Assembly (NCBI RefSeq): GCF_900187645.1
Contig: NZ_FYEE01000002.1
Coordinates: 1 to 64,000, forward strand
Reading direction: 5' to 3'
From: Pseudomonas sp. Irchel 3E20
GTDB taxonomy: Bacteria; Pseudomonadota; Gammaproteobacteria; Pseudomonadales; Pseudomonadaceae
Length of the DNA: 64,000 nucleotides
The first letter of the stretch is position 1, and every line of letters starts with the position of its first letter. The notes beneath the pieces are model-generated. The model was given only the letters and a program-made list of their open reading frames with translations. It was not told where the DNA came from and did not search any database. Positions 61,328-64,000 of this stretch are shown here, in pieces. Made by a program: the position numbers and the translations under genes.

Positions 61328-62807
61328 AGCTTGAGTGAGGCATTTCTACGCAGGTGCGGTTGCGGCCCGTCTGTTTGGCCCGGTACATCGCCTGATCGGC
61401 CCGGGACAGCAGGCTGTGCAGGGTGTCGTCGGGTTGCAGGGTGGTGAGGCCGATACTGACGGTTATTTGCAGGGTTTGCCCCTGATAGTCGTAGCGTTGT
61501 TCTTCGATGCGCGTGCGAATTTTTTCGGCAATCATCAGGCCATCCTGGCCGTCGGTGTCTTTGAGCAGCACGATGAATTCTTCACCGCCCCAGCGGCAGA
61601 TGATGTCGGATTGGCGCAGGCAGCTTTCCAGGTCTCGGGAGAAACCGGCCAGCACCTTATCGCCGGCGAGGTGGCCGTAGGTGTCGTTCAGGCGTTTGAA
61701 ATGGTCCAGGTCCAGCAGCATCGCGGCCAGGGGCTTGGGCTCGCGCTGAGCTTCGTGCAGCGCTTGCGCGGCCAGCAGGTCGAAGCCACGGCGGTTGGGT
61801 AGGTCGGTGAGGCTGTCGAGGGTAGCCTGGGTCTCGATCCGCCGTTGGTAACGGTTGACCACGCGGTTAAGCAGCGCCAGCACGATGAGCGTGACGATCA
61901 GGCAGATCAGCAGGTTCAGGTACAGCGACTGGCGGATCTCGCCCAGGGCGCTGTCTTCGCGCTTGTCGACGAACAGATACCAGTTCAGTTCCGGAATAAA
62001 GCGCACATTAAGAAAGTGCTCCTGGCCTTGGGCCGAGTATTCATAACTGCCACTGTGGGGCTTGGGCAGTTTGGCCAGCAGGTCTTTGAGGCTTTCCAGG
62101 TCATGCAGCGATTGCCCGGCGCGCGCGCCTTGCGGGCCACCGTCGGCACCGGTGAGCACGAGCCGTCCCGTGGTGTCGACGAAGTACACGCTGCGCTGGT
62201 AGCGCTGCTGGTAGGTGTCGATCAGTTTTATCACCGCATCGACGGTCAGGCCCACACCAGCGGCGCCGATGAACTGGTTCGCGTAGTCGTAGACTTTGTA
62301 GTTGATGAAGAACGTCAGGCTGTCCTGGTTGGCCATGTCCAGGTCAACGTTGATCTCGTAGGGCGTGGCCATGTCGCGCACGCGGAAGTACCAGGCATCG
62401 CGGGGCTCATCGACGGCGATTTTCTTCAGCACGCCCTTGGCCTGGTAGTAGGTCAGGCTGCTGTTGGAGACGAAGAACGCGGTGTATGCGCCGTAGTGGG
62501 TCATCACTTCGTTGAGGTAGCGGGTCATCTGCCCCGGCTCGCGCTCGCCGGCCATCACCCAATCGCGCATGAAGGTGTCGCGGGCCATCATCGAGGAAAT
62601 CAGGATGGGCCGTACCAAATCCTTCTGGATTTCCGAGTAGACGGTGTCGGAGGTCAGGGGCAGTTCGGTGTTGACGATGTTGTCGCGAATGGAGGCCCGC
62701 GAGGCGTAGTAACTCAGTAGCGAAGTGGCGAGGAAGCCACAGCCCAGCAGAGCGATAAGGGTGGTGACCAACCCGCGTTGGGAGTAGAGCGCAGAACGAA
62801 GCGGCAT
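61320..62807 (-). CDS. Membrane diguanylate cyclase with periplasmic Cache sensor
   Basis: This 495 aa protein has a first TM helix about 14-34, a periplasmic dCache-like sensor about 35-290 (FVSNSSLTYYQAKG, WYFRVRDM, FFINYKVYDYANQFIGAAGVGLTVD), a second TM helix about 305-327 and a C-terminal GGDEF domain with RWGGEEFIVLL. RQSD lies 5 residues upstream as the inhibitory site. It makes cyclic di-GMP in response to a small periplasmic ligand, perhaps an amino acid. Confidence 0.9.
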   Translation of the reverse strand: MPLRSALYSQRGLVTTLIALLGCGFLATSLLSYYASRASIRDNIVNTELPLTSDTVYSEIQKDLVRPILISSMMARDTFMRDWVMAGEREPGQMTRYLNEVMTHYGAYTAFFVSNSSLTYYQAKGVLKKIAVDEPRDAWYFRVRDMATPYEINVDLDMANQDSLTFFINYKVYDYANQFIGAAGVGLTVDAVIKLIDTYQQRYQRSVYFVDTTGRLVLTGADGGPQGARAGQSLHDLESLKDLLAKLPKPHSGSYEYSAQGQEHFLNVRFIPELNWYLFVDKREDSALGEIRQSLYLNLLICLIVTLIVLALLNRVVNRYQRRIETQATLDSLTDLPNRRGFDLLAAQALHEAQREPKPLAAMLLDLDHFKRLNDTYGHLAGDKVLAGFSRDLESCLRQSDIICRWGGEEFIVLLKDTDGQDGLMIAEKIRTRIEEQRYDYQGQTLQITVSIGLTTLQPDDTLHSLLSRADQAMYRAKQTGRNRTCVEMPHSSYE

Positions 62808-63081
62808 AGCGATTCCATGGCTAGAGACCTGATGGGTGCATTCTAGTGGCACCGAGGGTAAATGATGGAGGCATTTTCGGCCGCCTTGCGCTGCTGCAAA
62901 GCCGGGAAGGGGGGGAGTAACGAGTTGCCTGGCATTGTTCTTATTGTTGTTTGGGATTAAGCCTACAGAAAGTCCCATTGTTAAATTACTAATGCCCGAT
63001 AGTCTCATCACTGTCCGCTGTAAACGTATTCGCAAGGAATCGAAACAGGCGGATTTAATTAACGACTATCAGGGGTTAGTT

Positions 63082-63531
63082 ATGAAAATGAAATTTCTTG
63101 TTGCCGCGGCACCATTGTTTTTTTCCATGAGTTCGTGGGCCGTTAGTTTTGAAAGCTGCCCGGCACCGGCGGATATCACCGGTAAGTACGGCATCTACAC
63201 GGCAACTACGGCCAGTGCCAAAGGCGAGTGGCTTGGCGTGCTCAGCCCGTCGGCAGTGCAAAACCAAAAAGTGGTGTCGTTTGAGAATGGAGTGTTCTAC
63301 CCCAGTAACAATGCCAGTGGAACAGTGGGCACTGTGGGTTATTGCCAATATAAAGTGGGTAATGGTGAAGGCTTGAATATGCGTTATCGCCCGAACGAAA
63401 GTTCTGATGTTTTAGTACAGCTGAGGAACCTGGATAAGTGGAAGCAAGTTACCACCGAGATTGGCTTGGTGTTGTATGAATGCACCAACCAGGCACCGGG
63501 CGACTGTGCCTTCAGTGATGTCGAACAATAA
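63082..63531 (+). CDS. Small exported protein (DUF3757-like)
   Basis: This 149 aa protein has a signal peptide (MKMKFLVAAAPLFFSMSSWA) and a mature part with several Cys (ESCPAPADITG, GYCQYKV, YECTNQAPGDC). It recalls DUF3757 proteins. Upstream 250 bases are AT-rich and may carry its own promoter. Function unknown; the composition differs from the GC-rich neighbours, which suggests acquisition. Confidence 0.68.
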   Translation: MKMKFLVAAAPLFFSMSSWAVSFESCPAPADITGKYGIYTATTASAKGEWLGVLSPSAVQNQKVVSFENGVFYPSNNASGTVGTVGYCQYKVGNGEGLNMRYRPNESSDVLVQLRNLDKWKQVTTEIGLVLYECTNQAPGDCAFSDVEQ

Positions 63532-63709
63532 TTCGCGCGGATAACCGCAACCGCCAGGCAGCCACCCGGGTACCCTCGTTTGTATTCGGGTGTTGCTGAA
63601 TGGCACCAGATTCCGTTTTTGTTGTCAGATATTTCGTCAGTCGGTGTATTTGCCGGCTGACGCCAACCAGCGTCGCTGGCATGGCCCATCAGCGGTCCAG
63701 GAGGCCGCC

Positions 63710-64000
63710 ATGTATCGCCGAATTCTTCTGATTGTTGTGCTGGGTCTGTCTCTTGCTGCGTGCACGCCTTACTACGATGGAGGGTCGACGTACTACCGTT
63801 CCGAGGTCTACAGCACGCCGGCACCGGCCTATTACTACGGTGGCGGGAGTTACTACCAGGATCGCAATCGCTATTACAGCCCGGCCCCGCGTTATTACTC
63901 GGCGCCTCGTTATTACCAACCGGCTCCGCGCTACTACCAGCCTGCACCACGGATGGCCTACCGTGCCTACCCCAATCGCGGCTGGGACCAGCACCGCGGC
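63710..64000 (+). CDS. Tyr/Pro-rich lipoprotein, 3' end outside the window
   Basis: An open frame begins ATG at 63710 after a GGAGG site and runs off the right edge with no stop in 97 codons. The N-terminus MYRRILLIVVLGLSLAAC is a lipoprotein signal (lipobox LAAC). The body is made of YY-rich repeats such as RYYSAPRYYQPAPRYYQPAPR. It is probably a surface or envelope lipoprotein; function unknown. Confidence 0.72.
   Translation, partial: MYRRILLIVVLGLSLAACTPYYDGGSTYYRSEVYSTPAPAYYYGGGSYYQDRNRYYSPAPRYYSAPRYYQPAPRYYQPAPRMAYRAYPNRGWDQHRG

Overview
The window is GC-rich chromosomal DNA from a Pseudomonas, most likely of the P. fluorescens group. The evidence is the gene content (xenB, olsBA, phaG, a has-type haem receptor with its sigma/anti-sigma pair, a 3-mercaptopropionate dioxygenase-type locus) and the many intergenic REP elements of the form GTGGGAGCGGGC...GCCCGCGATGGCG. 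No prophage, insertion sequence, CRISPR array or rRNA was seen. One tRNA-Gly(CCC) is present. Both ends of the window cut through a gene.

Layout. 1-3000: a gene tail, then an arsR-MFS-xenB operon preceded by palindromic operators. 3000-9730: acpH, the ornithine-lipid pair olsB-olsA with a possible Pho box, an acyl-CoA dehydrogenase-like gene, a serine beta-lactamase-like hydrolase, YceI and cardiolipin synthase. 9880-17990: BglX, a LemA/TPM trio, a methyltransferase, an EamA exporter, a DJ-1/PfpI protein and a ribbon-helix-helix protein. 17987-21883: a polymorphic-toxin-like protein with two tandem, mosaic immunity-type paralogues. 22081-26266: an ECF sigma factor, FecR and a HasR-type TonB receptor under likely Fur control, with no hemophore gene beside it.

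26454-42592 is a large sulfur/organonitrogen region. It holds a four-domain rhodanese overlapping a thiol dioxygenase, a LysR regulator, a sulfonate-type ABC transporter, a flavin oxidoreductase, a hydroxyacid dehydrogenase and an aldolase. It continues with a set of exported proteins (dipeptidase, Tat-type flavin amine oxidase, RidA), a TonB receptor and a second ABC substrate-binding protein. Together these suggest uptake of an unknown S- or N-containing compound with chemistry in the periplasm before import.

42758-45884 is the most interesting part: a compact natural-product locus with a 2OG-Fe(II) oxygenase, a tRNA-dependent cyclodipeptide synthase of the XYP type and a 14-TM MFS exporter, preceded by a perfect palindrome. 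It probably makes, oxidises and exports a diketopiperazine that cannot be named from sequence alone.

46020-55952 holds a SIR2-like DUF4917 protein, an iron alcohol dehydrogenase, an AONS-like PLP enzyme that lacks its Schiff-base lysine, and a LysR-CaiB-HMG-CoA lyase-MFS module that fits catabolism of 3-hydroxy-3-methylglutarate or a close relative. It ends with a YdcZ transporter and another LysR. 56061-64000 holds a LysE exporter, two diguanylate cyclases, a DUF4142 protein, tRNA-Gly, phaG, an RsuA-family pseudouridine synthase, a small CWC protein and two small exported proteins.
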